DNA from: ZLKRG08 sp046091905
GTDB taxonomy: Bacteria > Actinomycetota > Actinomycetes > Nanopelagicales > Nanopelagicaceae
Direction: 5' to 3'
Length of the DNA stretch: 64,000 nucleotides
NCBI GenBank assembly: GCA_046091905.1
Contig: JBJTCN010000076.1
Coordinates: forward strand, 3,301 to 67,300
This document shows positions 1 through 9,052 of the stretch, in pieces (positions within the stretch are counted from its first letter, which is position 1; each line of letters opens with the position of its first letter). The notes under the pieces were generated by a model. It made no database searches. It saw only the letters and a program-made list of their open reading frames with translations, and was not told the origin of the DNA. A program made the position numbers and the translations under genes.

Positions 1-450
1 AAGTGCAATCTCAAGAAGTGCGATACCGGCTTTATGCTCTTGTAATAGCGCAAAACCAGCTGGGGATGCGGTAACTGCGATAAATTCAAGCAAAATTGGA
101 AGGTAATCATCTAGCTCTTCGCCAGATGTTGCCCAACCTTCGGCTGCAAATACTTGTTTGAAATCAAGGAGTGCCATGCCACGTCTACGGGTATCCCCAT
201 TTAAATAATAAGAGAGATATAGGCAGGCGCGACGTTTGCGATCAAAGAGATTCACGTATTCAACTTGTAGATCCATAATGGATTTGCTTGAAAAGTGCGT
301 AATTAATTGCCAGAGCACCGATTTGGTCTCAGGTGAGAATGAATCCAATTCGAATTCGATCTCTTCAAATGATTTCAACCAATCTCGTTCTGGATATCGA
401 AGTGCAACCGAGGCTGTTGCAAATAAGCGCCGAGTTTCTAAATCAATCAT
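1..450 (-). CDS. narJ: NarJ, nitrate reductase maturation chaperone (partial, C-terminus beyond window)
   Basis: NarJ is the cytoplasmic TorD-family chaperone that assists molybdenum cofactor insertion into NarG and membrane docking of NarGH; it is not part of the final enzyme. I translated 150 codons from the ATG at 450; the rest lies past base 1. The family signature is clear: YVNLFD at residues 65-70, RRACLYLSYY just after, and GDTRRRG at 85-91. The start overlaps the narH stop (TGATG), so translation is probably coupled. The edge truncation is a window effect, not a mutation. narI would be expected next, outside the window. Confidence 0.93.
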   Translation of the reverse strand, partial: MIDLETRRLFATASVALRYPERDWLKSFEEIEFELDSFSPETKSVLWQLITHFSSKSIMDLQVEYVNLFDRKRRACLYLSYYLNGDTRRRGMALLDFKQVFAAEGWATSGEELDDYLPILLEFIAVTASPAGFALLQEHKAGIALLEIAL

Positions 451-2012
451 CACTCGACCTCCTTATAAGTTTCAGCTGCGGCACGTCTCTTTGTCAGATG
501 GAAAGATTCGATAGCAATCGGAACCGGCTTGCTTTCGGCAAGACCAGGTCCACCAGGGATCTCTGTGAAATCTACGCTGCAACCTGAATTCATCGCTTCT
601 TCTAACTTATCTGCAGTCTCTTGATGAGCAGCAGGGATGACGTAACGATCTTGGTATTTTGCAATAGCCAGAAGTTTGTACATCTCATACATATCTTCTG
701 CGCTCATGCCTACTGAATTAGGAATTTCTTCATTGAAGTCATTTCCTAAGTTGAAATCGCGCATATAAGAACGCATCGCAGCTAGTTGCTTTAGGACTTT
801 ATCAATTACCGAAACATCGCCAGCTGACATCAAATTTGCCAAGTATTGCGCTGGAATACGTAAAGTATCGATCGCTGCAAATAGATTACTTACATCCTCT
901 GCATCATTACCGGTGTTCTTTAGCGCATCAACTACCGGAGATAGCGGCGGGATATACCAAACCATTGGCATGGTGCGATATTCCGGATGTAGTGGCAGCG
1001 CCACCTTATATTTCTTTGCAAGTGCGTAAACAGGGGATTTCTTAGCAGCCTCTAGCCAATCTTCAGGAATGCCATCACGACGTGCTTGCGCAATGATTTC
1101 TGGATCATTTGGATCAAGAAGTAGATCTAACTGCGCTTCATATAGATCTTTATCATCTTTAACTGATGCTGCAGCTAAAACTTTATCTGCATCATAAAGA
1201 AATAGTCCGATATAACGTAAGCGACCAACACAAGTTTCGGCGCAGACAGTTGGCTGACCAACTTCAAGACGAGGAAAACACATCGTGCATTTTTCGGCTT
1301 TGCCGCTCTTATGATTGAAATAAACCTTCTTGTAAGGGCAACCAGTAACGCACATACGCCATCCGCGGCATTTATCGCCATCGACTAGAACAATGCCATC
1401 TTCACTTCGCTTGTACATCGCGCCTGATGGACATGCGGCAACGCATGCAGGATTTAGGCAGTGTTCACAGATACGTGGCAGATAGAACATAAATGATTTT
1501 TCGAATTCGAATTTAACTTGATCTTCAATGCCTTTAAGCATTGGATCTTTATGTCCAGTTTCGTAAGTGCCGCCAAGATCATCATCCCAGTTGGCGCTCC
1601 ATTCGATTTTCATATCTTTTCCAGTAATCATCGATTTCGGACGTGCAACTGGAGTGGTATCTGTAGTTGGAGAGCTGATCAGATTGTCATAGTCATAAGT
1701 CCATGGCTCGTAGTAATCATCAAGCCCTGGAAGTTTTGGATTGCTAAAGATTTTAGTTAGGCGATCAAATCTGCCGCCTGATTTAAGTCTTAACTTTCCA
1801 TTCTTCTTAAGTTCCCAACCACCTTGCCATTGATCTTGGTTCTCGTATTGGCGCGGATATCCAACGCCAGGACGAGTTTCTACATTGTTAAACCATACAT
1901 ATTCCACGCCTTGGCGATTGGTCCAAGTCTGCTTGCAGGTAACAGAGCAGGTATGGCAACCAATGCATTTGTCGAGGTTCATCACCATTCCGATTTGAGC
2001 CATGATTCTCAT
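450..2012 (-). CDS. narH: NarH, respiratory nitrate reductase iron-sulfur subunit
   Basis: NarH passes electrons from NarI cytochrome b to NarG through four Fe-S clusters on the cytoplasmic face. All ligand motifs are visible: C16/C19/C22/C26, C182/C185/C190/C194, C215-x2-W218-x2-C221-x3-C225, and C242/C245/C257/C261. Trp218 in the cysteine place is the NarH hallmark that makes one cluster 3Fe-4S. At 520 aa the length is normal. The ATG at 2012 overlaps the narG stop by one base and has AGGAGG 10 nt upstream; an ATG three codons later is the alternative. It is the middle gene of narGHJ. Confidence 0.97.
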   Translation of the reverse strand: MRIMAQIGMVMNLDKCIGCHTCSVTCKQTWTNRQGVEYVWFNNVETRPGVGYPRQYENQDQWQGGWELKKNGKLRLKSGGRFDRLTKIFSNPKLPGLDDYYEPWTYDYDNLISSPTTDTTPVARPKSMITGKDMKIEWSANWDDDLGGTYETGHKDPMLKGIEDQVKFEFEKSFMFYLPRICEHCLNPACVAACPSGAMYKRSEDGIVLVDGDKCRGWRMCVTGCPYKKVYFNHKSGKAEKCTMCFPRLEVGQPTVCAETCVGRLRYIGLFLYDADKVLAAASVKDDKDLYEAQLDLLLDPNDPEIIAQARRDGIPEDWLEAAKKSPVYALAKKYKVALPLHPEYRTMPMVWYIPPLSPVVDALKNTGNDAEDVSNLFAAIDTLRIPAQYLANLMSAGDVSVIDKVLKQLAAMRSYMRDFNLGNDFNEEIPNSVGMSAEDMYEMYKLLAIAKYQDRYVIPAAHQETADKLEEAMNSGCSVDFTEIPGGPGLAESKPVPIAIESFHLTKRRAAAETYKEVE

Positions 2013-5000
2013 TAGTAAGTAACCTCCTGTGAACGGCGACGGATAACTGTGACTTCATCACGTTGATTTCCGGTTGGACCGTAGTAATTAAATCCATATG
2101 AAAGTTGTGCATAACCACCAATTAAGTGCGATGGTTTTAGAAGTAAACGAGTTAAAGAGTTATGAATTCCACCGCGCTTACCGGTTGCTTCAACTCTTGG
2201 AACATCGATGGTGCGATCTTTTGCGTGGTACATGTAGACCAAACCTTCTGGCATACGGTGTGACACCACTGCGCGAGCTACGACAACACCGTTGCGATTT
2301 ACCGCTTCGATCCAATCGTTATCTTTAACGCCAATTTTTTCAGCATCTTCAACGCTCATCCAAATATCTGGTCCGCCACGAGATAGCGCCAACATAAATA
2401 AGTTATCTTGATATTCAGAGTGGATGGACCACTTTGAATGTGGCGTTAAATATCGAACTGCAATACCTAGCTCATCTTGCGCGCCAATCTTTGGATAGTT
2501 AGATAATGTTGTTAAATTCAATGGAGGCCGGAAGATAGGCATCTGTTCGCCTAGCTCCGACATCCATTGATGATCAAGGAAGAAATGTTGACGCCCAGTC
2601 AATGTATGCCAAGGCTTCAAACGCTCCACGTTGATAGTGAACGGAGAGTATCGACGACCACCGTGTTCACTTCCTGACCACTCCCATGAAGTAATCACGC
2701 CTTGCGGACGTGATTGAGTATCGGCAAAAGTTATTTGTTTGCCTTCATTATCAAGCGCTAGATCGGCAAGTTTCTGACCGGTGCGCTTCTCTAACTCTCT
2801 AAAGCCAGCAACTGCTACATGGCCATTAGATACACCTGATAACGCCAGAATTGTTTCGCAAGCTTGTTCGGCAGTTTGAAGCAGTGGTCGACCCGCTGTC
2901 AGTGGTTCATGCGAAACACCATTGATATTCTTTAAGTATTCGACTGCCTGACCCTGCTTAAGAGTTACTCCTTTAACTACAGTTCCTAAATTCTCTACAT
3001 TAGGCCCAAGGGTCTGCATCTTCTGTGCAATTGCACTGTAATCACGTTCTACAGTTACAAGTGTTGGCATAGTCTTACCTGGAATTGGTTCACATTCGCC
3101 GAGCTTCCAATCTTTTACAATTCCAAAAGGTTGAGCAGCTTCAGTTGGAGTGTCATGTTGTAGCGGTAGCGCGACGATATCGCTCTGAGTTCCCAAATGT
3201 TTCTGCGCTAAATGGCTAAAGACTTGAGACATCTTCATAAATGCGTCGTAATCTGTTCGTGCTTGCCAAGGTGGATTGATAGCGGCATTAAATGCATGAA
3301 TAAATGGATGCATATCTGTTGAAGAGAGATCGTACTTCTCATACCAAGTTGCAGCCGGAAGTAAAATATCTGAGAAGAGGCCGGTGCTGGTCATACGAAA
3401 ATCAAGTGAGACCAGCAGATCTAATTTTCCGGTTGGTGCCTCATCGTGCCACTTCATCTCTTTTGGTCGCTTCTCTACCGGAGTCTCTGGTCCGCTCTGT
3501 GCACCTTCAACTCCAAGTAAATGATGTAGGAAATATTCATTTCCCTTTCCGGATGAACCAAGCAAATTAGCGCGCCATACAGTTAATACGCGCGGAAAGT
3601 TAATTGGATTATCAGGATCAGCAACTGCGAAATCTAAAGAACCATCTTTAAGAGATTGGACAACATAATCTTTTGGATCCTTACCTTGTTCTTTAGCTTC
3701 TTTAACAATTGTTAATGGATTCTTATTAAAGGTAGGAAATGATGGCGTCCAACCCATTCGAGTTGCTTTAACTAAAGTATCGGCCATCGAAGTTTTACTT
3801 AATGTGCCGCGGGAAAGTGGCGAAGTCAGCTCTTCTGCGCCCCATGCGTCATAACGCCATTGATCAGTAGCTAAATACCAGTAAGAAGTACCGGCCATCT
3901 GGCGAGGTGGACGAGACCAATCTGCGCCAAATGCCAATTGCGCCCATCCGGTAAATGGTCGAGCTTTCTCTTGGCCAACATAGTGCGCCCAACCGCCACC
4001 ATTTTTACCTTGGCAACCAGTTAATAAAACTAAAGAAATGATTGCGCGATAGATGGTATCTGAGTGATACCAGTGATTGGTTCCTGCTCCCAATGTAATC
4101 ATCGAACGTCCGCCAGAATCCTTTGCATTCTGGGCAAATTCACGTGCAATTCTTTCAACAGTTGCAGCGCTCACCGAAGTAATTTCCTCTTGCCAAGCTG
4201 GGGTATAAAGTGAAGTGGCATCTTCATACGAAGTTGGCCATTCACCAGGCAGACCGTCTCTTCCAACTCCGTATTGGGCAAGGATTAAATCATAAACAGT
4301 AGTAACTAAATGGCTACCAATTTTTCTTGTTGGTACGCCACGATTGATTATCTCTTCCTTTTCATCAAATCTAGGAAGCGAGATTGCATGGAATTCACCA
4401 TCGTTATAGAAAGATAACTTTGGATCTCTACCTTCTAAATCTAAATTCCACTTACCCATTCCCACTTCGGTATGTCGATCACCAATAGTGCCATTTGGAA
4501 TAAATACTTCGTTAGAAGAGCTATCTACCAACAGTGGTTTCCATTCAGATGAATCAACTTCCATACCCAAATCAGATGCGGTTAAGAATCGATCAGGTGT
4601 TAACTTTCCATTAATTTCAGTTAGTGAAACCAAGAATGGTAGATCGGTAAATTTCTTTGAATAATCTAGAAACTCTGGAGTCTCTTTATCAACGTAGAAT
4701 TCTTTAAGAATCACGTGACCCATAGCCATCGCAAGCGCGCCATCTGTTCCAGGCTGAGCAGGTAACCACTCATCAGCAAACTTGGTGTTATCTGCATAAT
4801 CTGGGCTGACAGATACGACTTTTTGCCCTTTATATCTAGCTTCAGTCATGAAGTGCGCATCTGGTGTTCTCGTCGTTGGGATATTAGAACCCCACATAAT
4901 TAAATAGGAAGCGTTCCACCAATCTGCAGATTCAGGAACATCTGTTTGATCTCCCCAAATTTGTGGTGATGCAATTGGTAGATCGCAATACCAATCATAA

Positions 5001-5683
5001 AAACTTAACATCGTGCCGCCGATTAATGATGTGTAACGGGCACCGGCAGCATGCGATGCCATTGACATCGCAGGAATTGGTGAGAAACCTGCAACACGGT
5101 CAGGACCAAATTCCTTAATTGTATGAACTTGAGCAGCTGCAACAATTTCTAGCGCTTCATCCCAAGTTGCGCGAACAAATCCGCCTTTACCTCGAAGCGA
5201 TTTATAAGTTTTAGAAACTTCTTTATTTTCAATAATTATCGCCCAGGCATCAACCGGATCTCCGCCCACTGCAACTTTTGCTTTACGGTATGCGTCAAGT
5301 AAAAATCCGCGAATATATGGATAACGAATTCGAGTAGGAGAGTAGGTATACCAAGAGAAAGCTGCACCGCGAGGACATCCACGAGGTTCGTATTCAGGTG
5401 ATTCAGCGCCTATTGATGGGTAATCAGTCTGTTGTGTTTCCCAAGTAATAACGCCATCTTTTACATAAACTTTCCAAGAACATGATCCGGTGCAATTAAC
5501 TCCGTGTGTTGATCTAACAATTTTGTCATGTGACCAACGTTCGCGATAGAAAGAATCGCTATCTCTTCCGCCTTCATAAAATACAGCGCGATGATCTTCT
5601 GAAATTTTACTTTTCGAAAGAAATGATCTGGTCGAAATTAAGTAATCGATAAAAGAATCGTCTGCTAACTGTTTCTTGCTCAT
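2012..5683 (-). CDS. narG: NarG, respiratory nitrate reductase molybdopterin subunit
   Basis: NarG is the catalytic subunit that reduces nitrate to nitrite at a bis-MGD molybdenum centre, in the anaerobic respiratory complex NarGHI. The 1223-aa length is normal. The N-terminal FS0 cluster motif is present (H60-x3-C64-x3-C68, in STHGVNCTGSCSWKV), as is the cofactor region with WYCDLPIASPQIWGDQTD at about residues 220-240, which contains the family Asp ligand region. There is no twin-Arg motif at the N-terminus, fitting a cytoplasm-facing enzyme. First gene of narGHJ; AGAGAGGT lies just upstream of its ATG. Oxygen control is suggested by the DosR-like box at 5744-5757. Confidence 0.97.
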   Translation of the reverse strand: MSKKQLADDSFIDYLISTRSFLSKSKISEDHRAVFYEGGRDSDSFYRERWSHDKIVRSTHGVNCTGSCSWKVYVKDGVITWETQQTDYPSIGAESPEYEPRGCPRGAAFSWYTYSPTRIRYPYIRGFLLDAYRKAKVAVGGDPVDAWAIIIENKEVSKTYKSLRGKGGFVRATWDEALEIVAAAQVHTIKEFGPDRVAGFSPIPAMSMASHAAGARYTSLIGGTMLSFYDWYCDLPIASPQIWGDQTDVPESADWWNASYLIMWGSNIPTTRTPDAHFMTEARYKGQKVVSVSPDYADNTKFADEWLPAQPGTDGALAMAMGHVILKEFYVDKETPEFLDYSKKFTDLPFLVSLTEINGKLTPDRFLTASDLGMEVDSSEWKPLLVDSSSNEVFIPNGTIGDRHTEVGMGKWNLDLEGRDPKLSFYNDGEFHAISLPRFDEKEEIINRGVPTRKIGSHLVTTVYDLILAQYGVGRDGLPGEWPTSYEDATSLYTPAWQEEITSVSAATVERIAREFAQNAKDSGGRSMITLGAGTNHWYHSDTIYRAIISLVLLTGCQGKNGGGWAHYVGQEKARPFTGWAQLAFGADWSRPPRQMAGTSYWYLATDQWRYDAWGAEELTSPLSRGTLSKTSMADTLVKATRMGWTPSFPTFNKNPLTIVKEAKEQGKDPKDYVVQSLKDGSLDFAVADPDNPINFPRVLTVWRANLLGSSGKGNEYFLHHLLGVEGAQSGPETPVEKRPKEMKWHDEAPTGKLDLLVSLDFRMTSTGLFSDILLPAATWYEKYDLSSTDMHPFIHAFNAAINPPWQARTDYDAFMKMSQVFSHLAQKHLGTQSDIVALPLQHDTPTEAAQPFGIVKDWKLGECEPIPGKTMPTLVTVERDYSAIAQKMQTLGPNVENLGTVVKGVTLKQGQAVEYLKNINGVSHEPLTAGRPLLQTAEQACETILALSGVSNGHVAVAGFRELEKRTGQKLADLALDNEGKQITFADTQSRPQGVITSWEWSGSEHGGRRYSPFTINVERLKPWHTLTGRQHFFLDHQWMSELGEQMPIFRPPLNLTTLSNYPKIGAQDELGIAVRYLTPHSKWSIHSEYQDNLFMLALSRGGPDIWMSVEDAEKIGVKDNDWIEAVNRNGVVVARAVVSHRMPEGLVYMYHAKDRTIDVPRVEATGKRGGIHNSLTRLLLKPSHLIGGYAQLSYGFNYYGPTGNQRDEVTVIRRRSQEVTY

Positions 5684-5743
5684 GAGTGCTACCTCTCTAC
5701 TGCCCTGTAACTAATCATCTCGCTACGCAGAAAAAAGTAAGTA

Positions 5744-5757
5744 GGGTCTTTAGTCCC
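5744..5757. promoter_or_regulatory. DosR/DevR-like palindrome between narG and narK1
   Basis: GGGTCTTTAGTCCC matches the core of the mycobacterial DosR consensus (GGGACTWWAGTCCC) at 13 of 14 positions; flanking bases match poorly. It sits in the 157-bp region between divergent narG and the first narK, centred 67 bp from the narG start. A CATAAT hexamer at 5792-5797 could be the -10 of the transporter promoter, placing the box near -53. DosR-type two-component systems activate genes under hypoxia or NO. No DosR gene is in the window, so regulation is inferred. Confidence 0.6.
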
Positions 5758-5840
5758 TATTTCGCCAGACCTCTATTGACCCATACTCCAACATAATTCA
5801 ATCAATCAACTTTCAATTAACTTTGAACTCGGAGCCCACA

Positions 5841-7151
5841 ATGAGCGAAAAGCGTGAGCAAAACTCAGTACTCACATTGAGTTTTATAGCGTTTACTTTG
5901 ATGTTTGCAGTTTGGCTCGAATTTGGCATTCTTGCAATTCCAATTCAAAAAGAATTTGGTTTAAGTGATACACAGTTCTATTGGTTAACTGCGTTACCAG
6001 TATTGAACGGATCAATTTGGCGTTTATTTACTGGAATTTGGGCAGATAAATACGGCGGTCGCAAAGTAATGATGACTTTATTGTTGTTATCTGCAATCCC
6101 AACTGCACTGTTAACTCGTGTTCACGATGTAACAGCTCTTTTTATTTTAGCTTTTCTAATTGGTATTGCCGGAAATTCATTTAGCGCAGGTATTGCATGG
6201 AATAGCGCCTGGTTTCCTAGAGAGCATCAAGGATTTGCACTAGGTGTATTTGGCGCCGGAAATGTTGGAGCATCTGTAACAAAGTTAATTGGCCCAGCAA
6301 TAATTTCCGGAACCGCAGGAGCGGTATACCTTGGAGGTTTAGCTACCGGTGGGTGGCGCTTGGTACCGGCGATCTACACAGCGCTTTTAGTAATTATGGC
6401 GATTGCCATATTTCTATTTACTCCGCGCCAGGATCGGATGCCAGGTTCTTCGGTTCCACTTAAAGAACAACTAGAACCGCTAAAAGAGATTCGTGTTTGG
6501 CGATTCTCGCTTTATTACACCGTGGTATTTGGGGCATATGTATCGCTCTCATCCATGTTGCCCAAATATTATGAAGCGGTATTTGGTGTAGAACTATGGA
6601 AAGCAGCGTTATTAACCGCTCTATTTATATTTCCGGCTTCTCTACTTAGACCACTTGGTGGATCGCTATCTGACCACTTTGGAGCACGAAGAGTTATGTA
6701 TTGGACTTTCGGGGTAATGCTTTTAAGTAGCGGAATTTTGATGATGCCGCAAGGACACATAATTGTTGAGGTAACTAAAGAGAAATCACCAAGTGGTGTG
6801 GTTGAAGTTCTGCCGTGGCATGTAAATATCGTGATGTTTACTCTGCTAACAATTCTCCTTGGTTGCGCGATGGGAATTGGCAAAGCTGCAGTCTTTAAAC
6901 ATATACCTGAATATTTTCCGACCCACGTTGGATCAGTTGGCGGATTAGTTGGCATGTTAGGTGCACTTGGTGGCTTCTTCTTACTTCCTATCTTCGGTTA
7001 CACCCAGAGTTTCACCGGGATTAGATCTTCGCCATTTGCAGTCCTTTTCGTACTTACCCTCATCTGTTTAATCTGGATGCATTTGGTTGTGATGCATATT
7101 TTGCAGAAGAGTTCCCCAAACCTTTTACATATTTTTGAAAGAAAACATTAG
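5841..7151 (+). CDS. NarK1-type nitrate/nitrite MFS transporter
   Basis: A 12-helix major facilitator of the NarK family, probably importing nitrate for the nar enzyme. The short N-terminus and the glycine-rich motif AGNVGASVTKLIGPAI resemble the NarK1 half of Paracoccus NarK, usually assigned to proton/nitrate symport. I place the start at ATG 5841 because GGAG lies 6 nt upstream; an in-frame TTG at 5823 has no ribosome site. Transcribed away from narGHJ, with a second NarK-type gene 9 bp downstream. Direction of transport is family inference. Confidence 0.9.
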   Translation: MSEKREQNSVLTLSFIAFTLMFAVWLEFGILAIPIQKEFGLSDTQFYWLTALPVLNGSIWRLFTGIWADKYGGRKVMMTLLLLSAIPTALLTRVHDVTALFILAFLIGIAGNSFSAGIAWNSAWFPREHQGFALGVFGAGNVGASVTKLIGPAIISGTAGAVYLGGLATGGWRLVPAIYTALLVIMAIAIFLFTPRQDRMPGSSVPLKEQLEPLKEIRVWRFSLYYTVVFGAYVSLSSMLPKYYEAVFGVELWKAALLTALFIFPASLLRPLGGSLSDHFGARRVMYWTFGVMLLSSGILMMPQGHIIVEVTKEKSPSGVVEVLPWHVNIVMFTLLTILLGCAMGIGKAAVFKHIPEYFPTHVGSVGGLVGMLGALGGFFLLPIFGYTQSFTGIRSSPFAVLFVLTLICLIWMHLVVMHILQKSSPNLLHIFERKH

Positions 7152-7160
7152 GAGCAGATA

Positions 7161-8549
7161 ATGAATCAAAAGAAAAGTAATCGTTGGCTAGATGGTTGGC
7201 ATCCAGAAGAAGGAAACTGGGATCCCAAACTTGCACATATGACGGGAATGATTACCACTTTCAATCTGGGCTTAGCTTTTGCTACCTGGTTTCTTGCCAG
7301 TGCGCTGGCTCCTAAATTACAAGGTTTAGGTTTTACTTTAAGTAAGAGCGAGCTCTATTGGATCACGGCAATGCCTGGATTAGCAGGTGGACTACTCCGT
7401 TTAGTGTGGATGTTCTTGCCGCCTATTTTTGGTACTCGTAAATTGGTAACTTTCACAACGCTCTTACTATTAATTCCATTAGTTGGCTGGGGTATGGCAG
7501 TCCAAGATCCAAATACCAGCTACAAACACTTCTTATTGCTGGCATTCTTATCTGGCATTGGTGGCGGGGCTTTCTCTGGATTTATGCCAAGTACTTCCTA
7601 CTTCTTCCCGAAGCGATTGCAGGGAACCACATTAGGTTTGCAAGCTGGTTTAGGTAATTTTGGCGTGAGCTTTGTACAGTTCTTAACCCCTTGGATTGTG
7701 GGCTTCTCACTCGTTGGAATTATGGGACCTGCTAGAAAATTTACCAACCCAGTAAATGGAGTGGTCTCTGATGCTTGGTATCAAAATGCAGCTTATGTAT
7801 ATGTTCCATTTGTAATTATTGGTGCAATTCTTGCTTGGACTGTTTTAAAGAGCGTTCCAGTTACTGCAAATTTCAAAAAGCAGATGGATATTTTTAAGAA
7901 TGTAGATACGCTTTGGATGACGCTTCTATATGTAATGACCTTCGGAATTTTCTCTGGCTTCTCTGCACAATTTGGTCTATTGATTAAAAATATTTTCGGC
8001 GCAGGAAATGGCAAGATTGTCGAAGTTGCCGATGGAGTAAATAATCTATTAGTTGCTGGTTACACAATTCCAGATGTTGCCAAATATGCATTCCTTGGAC
8101 CATTAGTTGGAGCAGGAGCTCGAATTGCATTTGCACCACTTACAGATAAATTCGGTGGCGCACCTTGGACCTTAATCTCATCTGTCGGTTTATTCTCTTC
8201 AATTCTATTTACCGCACAACATGTAAGCCCTGATGTATCTCTTGGCTCAACATATCTAACTAGTGAATTCCACTCATTTCTCTACGGAATGATTGCAATC
8301 TTCTTCTTTGCAGGTATCGGAAACGCTTCGACCTTTAAACAGATGCCAATGATCTTCGAACCGCGACAGGCAGGTGGAGTAATTGGCTGGGTCTCAGCTA
8401 TCGCTGCATTTGGTCCATTCCTATTTGGAATTGGCTTAGTGGCATTTTCTCCATACCAATTCCAAATAGGTCTCTCAGGGTATGTAGCCCTCTGCTTCTT
8501 AATAACCTGGTTTAGATATGCAAAACCAGGAGCTGCCAAAAAGTCCTAG
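7161..8549 (+). CDS. NarK2-type nitrate/nitrite MFS transporter
   Basis: Second NarK-family major facilitator (462 aa, 12 predicted helices). The N-terminus WHPEEGNWDP and the motif LQAGLGNFGVSFVQF are typical of NarK2/NarU, generally regarded as nitrate/nitrite exchangers that export nitrite. AGGAG lies 6 nt before the ATG. Paired with the NarK1-type gene, it gives the two halves of the Paracoccus NarK fusion as separate proteins: one to start uptake, one to exchange nitrate for nitrite. The stop codon lies in a 9-bp tandem repeat that supplies three in-frame stops, followed by a strong hairpin. Confidence 0.92.
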   Translation: MNQKKSNRWLDGWHPEEGNWDPKLAHMTGMITTFNLGLAFATWFLASALAPKLQGLGFTLSKSELYWITAMPGLAGGLLRLVWMFLPPIFGTRKLVTFTTLLLLIPLVGWGMAVQDPNTSYKHFLLLAFLSGIGGGAFSGFMPSTSYFFPKRLQGTTLGLQAGLGNFGVSFVQFLTPWIVGFSLVGIMGPARKFTNPVNGVVSDAWYQNAAYVYVPFVIIGAILAWTVLKSVPVTANFKKQMDIFKNVDTLWMTLLYVMTFGIFSGFSAQFGLLIKNIFGAGNGKIVEVADGVNNLLVAGYTIPDVAKYAFLGPLVGAGARIAFAPLTDKFGGAPWTLISSVGLFSSILFTAQHVSPDVSLGSTYLTSEFHSFLYGMIAIFFFAGIGNASTFKQMPMIFEPRQAGGVIGWVSAIAAFGPFLFGIGLVAFSPYQFQIGLSGYVALCFLITWFRYAKPGAAKKS

Positions 8550-8567
8550 AAGTCCTAAAAGTCTTAG
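8541..8567 (+). repeat. Three tandem copies of a 9-bp unit at the narK2 stop
   Basis: The unit AAGTCYTAR occurs three times without gaps (AAGTCCTAG, AAGTCCTAA, AAGTCTTAG). Each copy reads Lys-Ser-stop in the narK2 frame, so there are three in-frame stops in a row. Confidence 0.9.
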
Positions 8568-8577
8568 AGGCGCAAAT

Positions 8578-8610
8578 AGTTGGCGATTAGGCGATTTCTA
8601 ATCGCCAACT
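8578..8610 (+). terminator. Hairpin terminator after narK2
   Basis: Perfect 13-bp inverted repeat AGTTGGCGATTAG / CTAATCGCCAACT with a 7-nt loop. No long T run follows (TTAAAATT), so intrinsic termination may be partial. The hairpin abuts the -10 hexamer of the next gene. Confidence 0.7.
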
Positions 8611-8616
8611 TAAAAT
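8611..8616 (+). promoter_or_regulatory. -10 hexamer of a leaderless promoter (fur-family gene)
   Basis: TAAAAT ends 6 nt before the ATG at 8623, placing +1 on the A of the start codon; there is no Shine-Dalgarno sequence. Confidence 0.65.
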
Positions 8617-8622
8617 TATGCT

Positions 8623-9030
8623 ATGGCTGGAAAACACGAACTACATCAAAAGGGCTTACGCCTTACCCCGCAACGTGAATTGGTACTTGCAGCAGTTCGC
8701 GAACTTGGCCACTCCGCACCAGAAGCAATTGCTGAACATGTGCGCAAAACACATCCCGGCATCAATCTTTCAACGGTTTATCGCAACTTAGAAACTCTGG
8801 AAAATGTGGGGTTAGTACAACACACACATTTAGGACACGGTAGCGCGACTTATCATGCATCAGAAGAGTTAAATCACCTGCACTTAGTCTGCGAAAATTG
8901 CGGAGAAATTGGTAATGCACCGCTAGAAGTTGCAGCGCAATTTGTGCAAGCGCTCTCAGATGATTACGGTTTTAGAACCGATGTTTCACACTTCGCAATT
9001 AGCGGGCTGTGCAGTAATTGCTATAAGTAA
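8623..9030 (+). CDS. Fur-family metalloregulator
   Basis: A 135-aa ferric-uptake-regulator family repressor. The winged helix is at about residues 10-70 (LTPQRELVLAAV, INLSTVYRNLETLE), and the dimerization domain carries HLHLVCENCGEIG and a C-terminal CSNC, giving the two CxxC pairs of a structural zinc site. Metal specificity (Fe, Zn or Ni) cannot be read by eye. A nickel-sensing Nur role deserves consideration because the genome encodes NiSOD. The mRNA appears leaderless. ygfZ starts 22 bp downstream, a common actinobacterial neighbour pair. Confidence 0.88.
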   Translation: MAGKHELHQKGLRLTPQRELVLAAVRELGHSAPEAIAEHVRKTHPGINLSTVYRNLETLENVGLVQHTHLGHGSATYHASEELNHLHLVCENCGEIGNAPLEVAAQFVQALSDDYGFRTDVSHFAISGLCSNCYK

Positions 9031-9052
9031 TCACAGATAACTGCAATCAATA

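Noticed and set aside
5776..5797. TTGACC...CATAAT as a complete narK1 promoter
   Set aside because: The spacer is only 10 bp, too short for a -35/-10 pair; only the -10 remains plausible.
5771..5822. FNR-type box upstream of narK1
   Set aside because: The TTGA- and ATCAA-like pieces do not form TTGAT-N4-ATCAA.
5823..5840. TTG start of narK1 at 5823
   Set aside because: ATG 5841 has GGAG at the right distance; the TTG has none.
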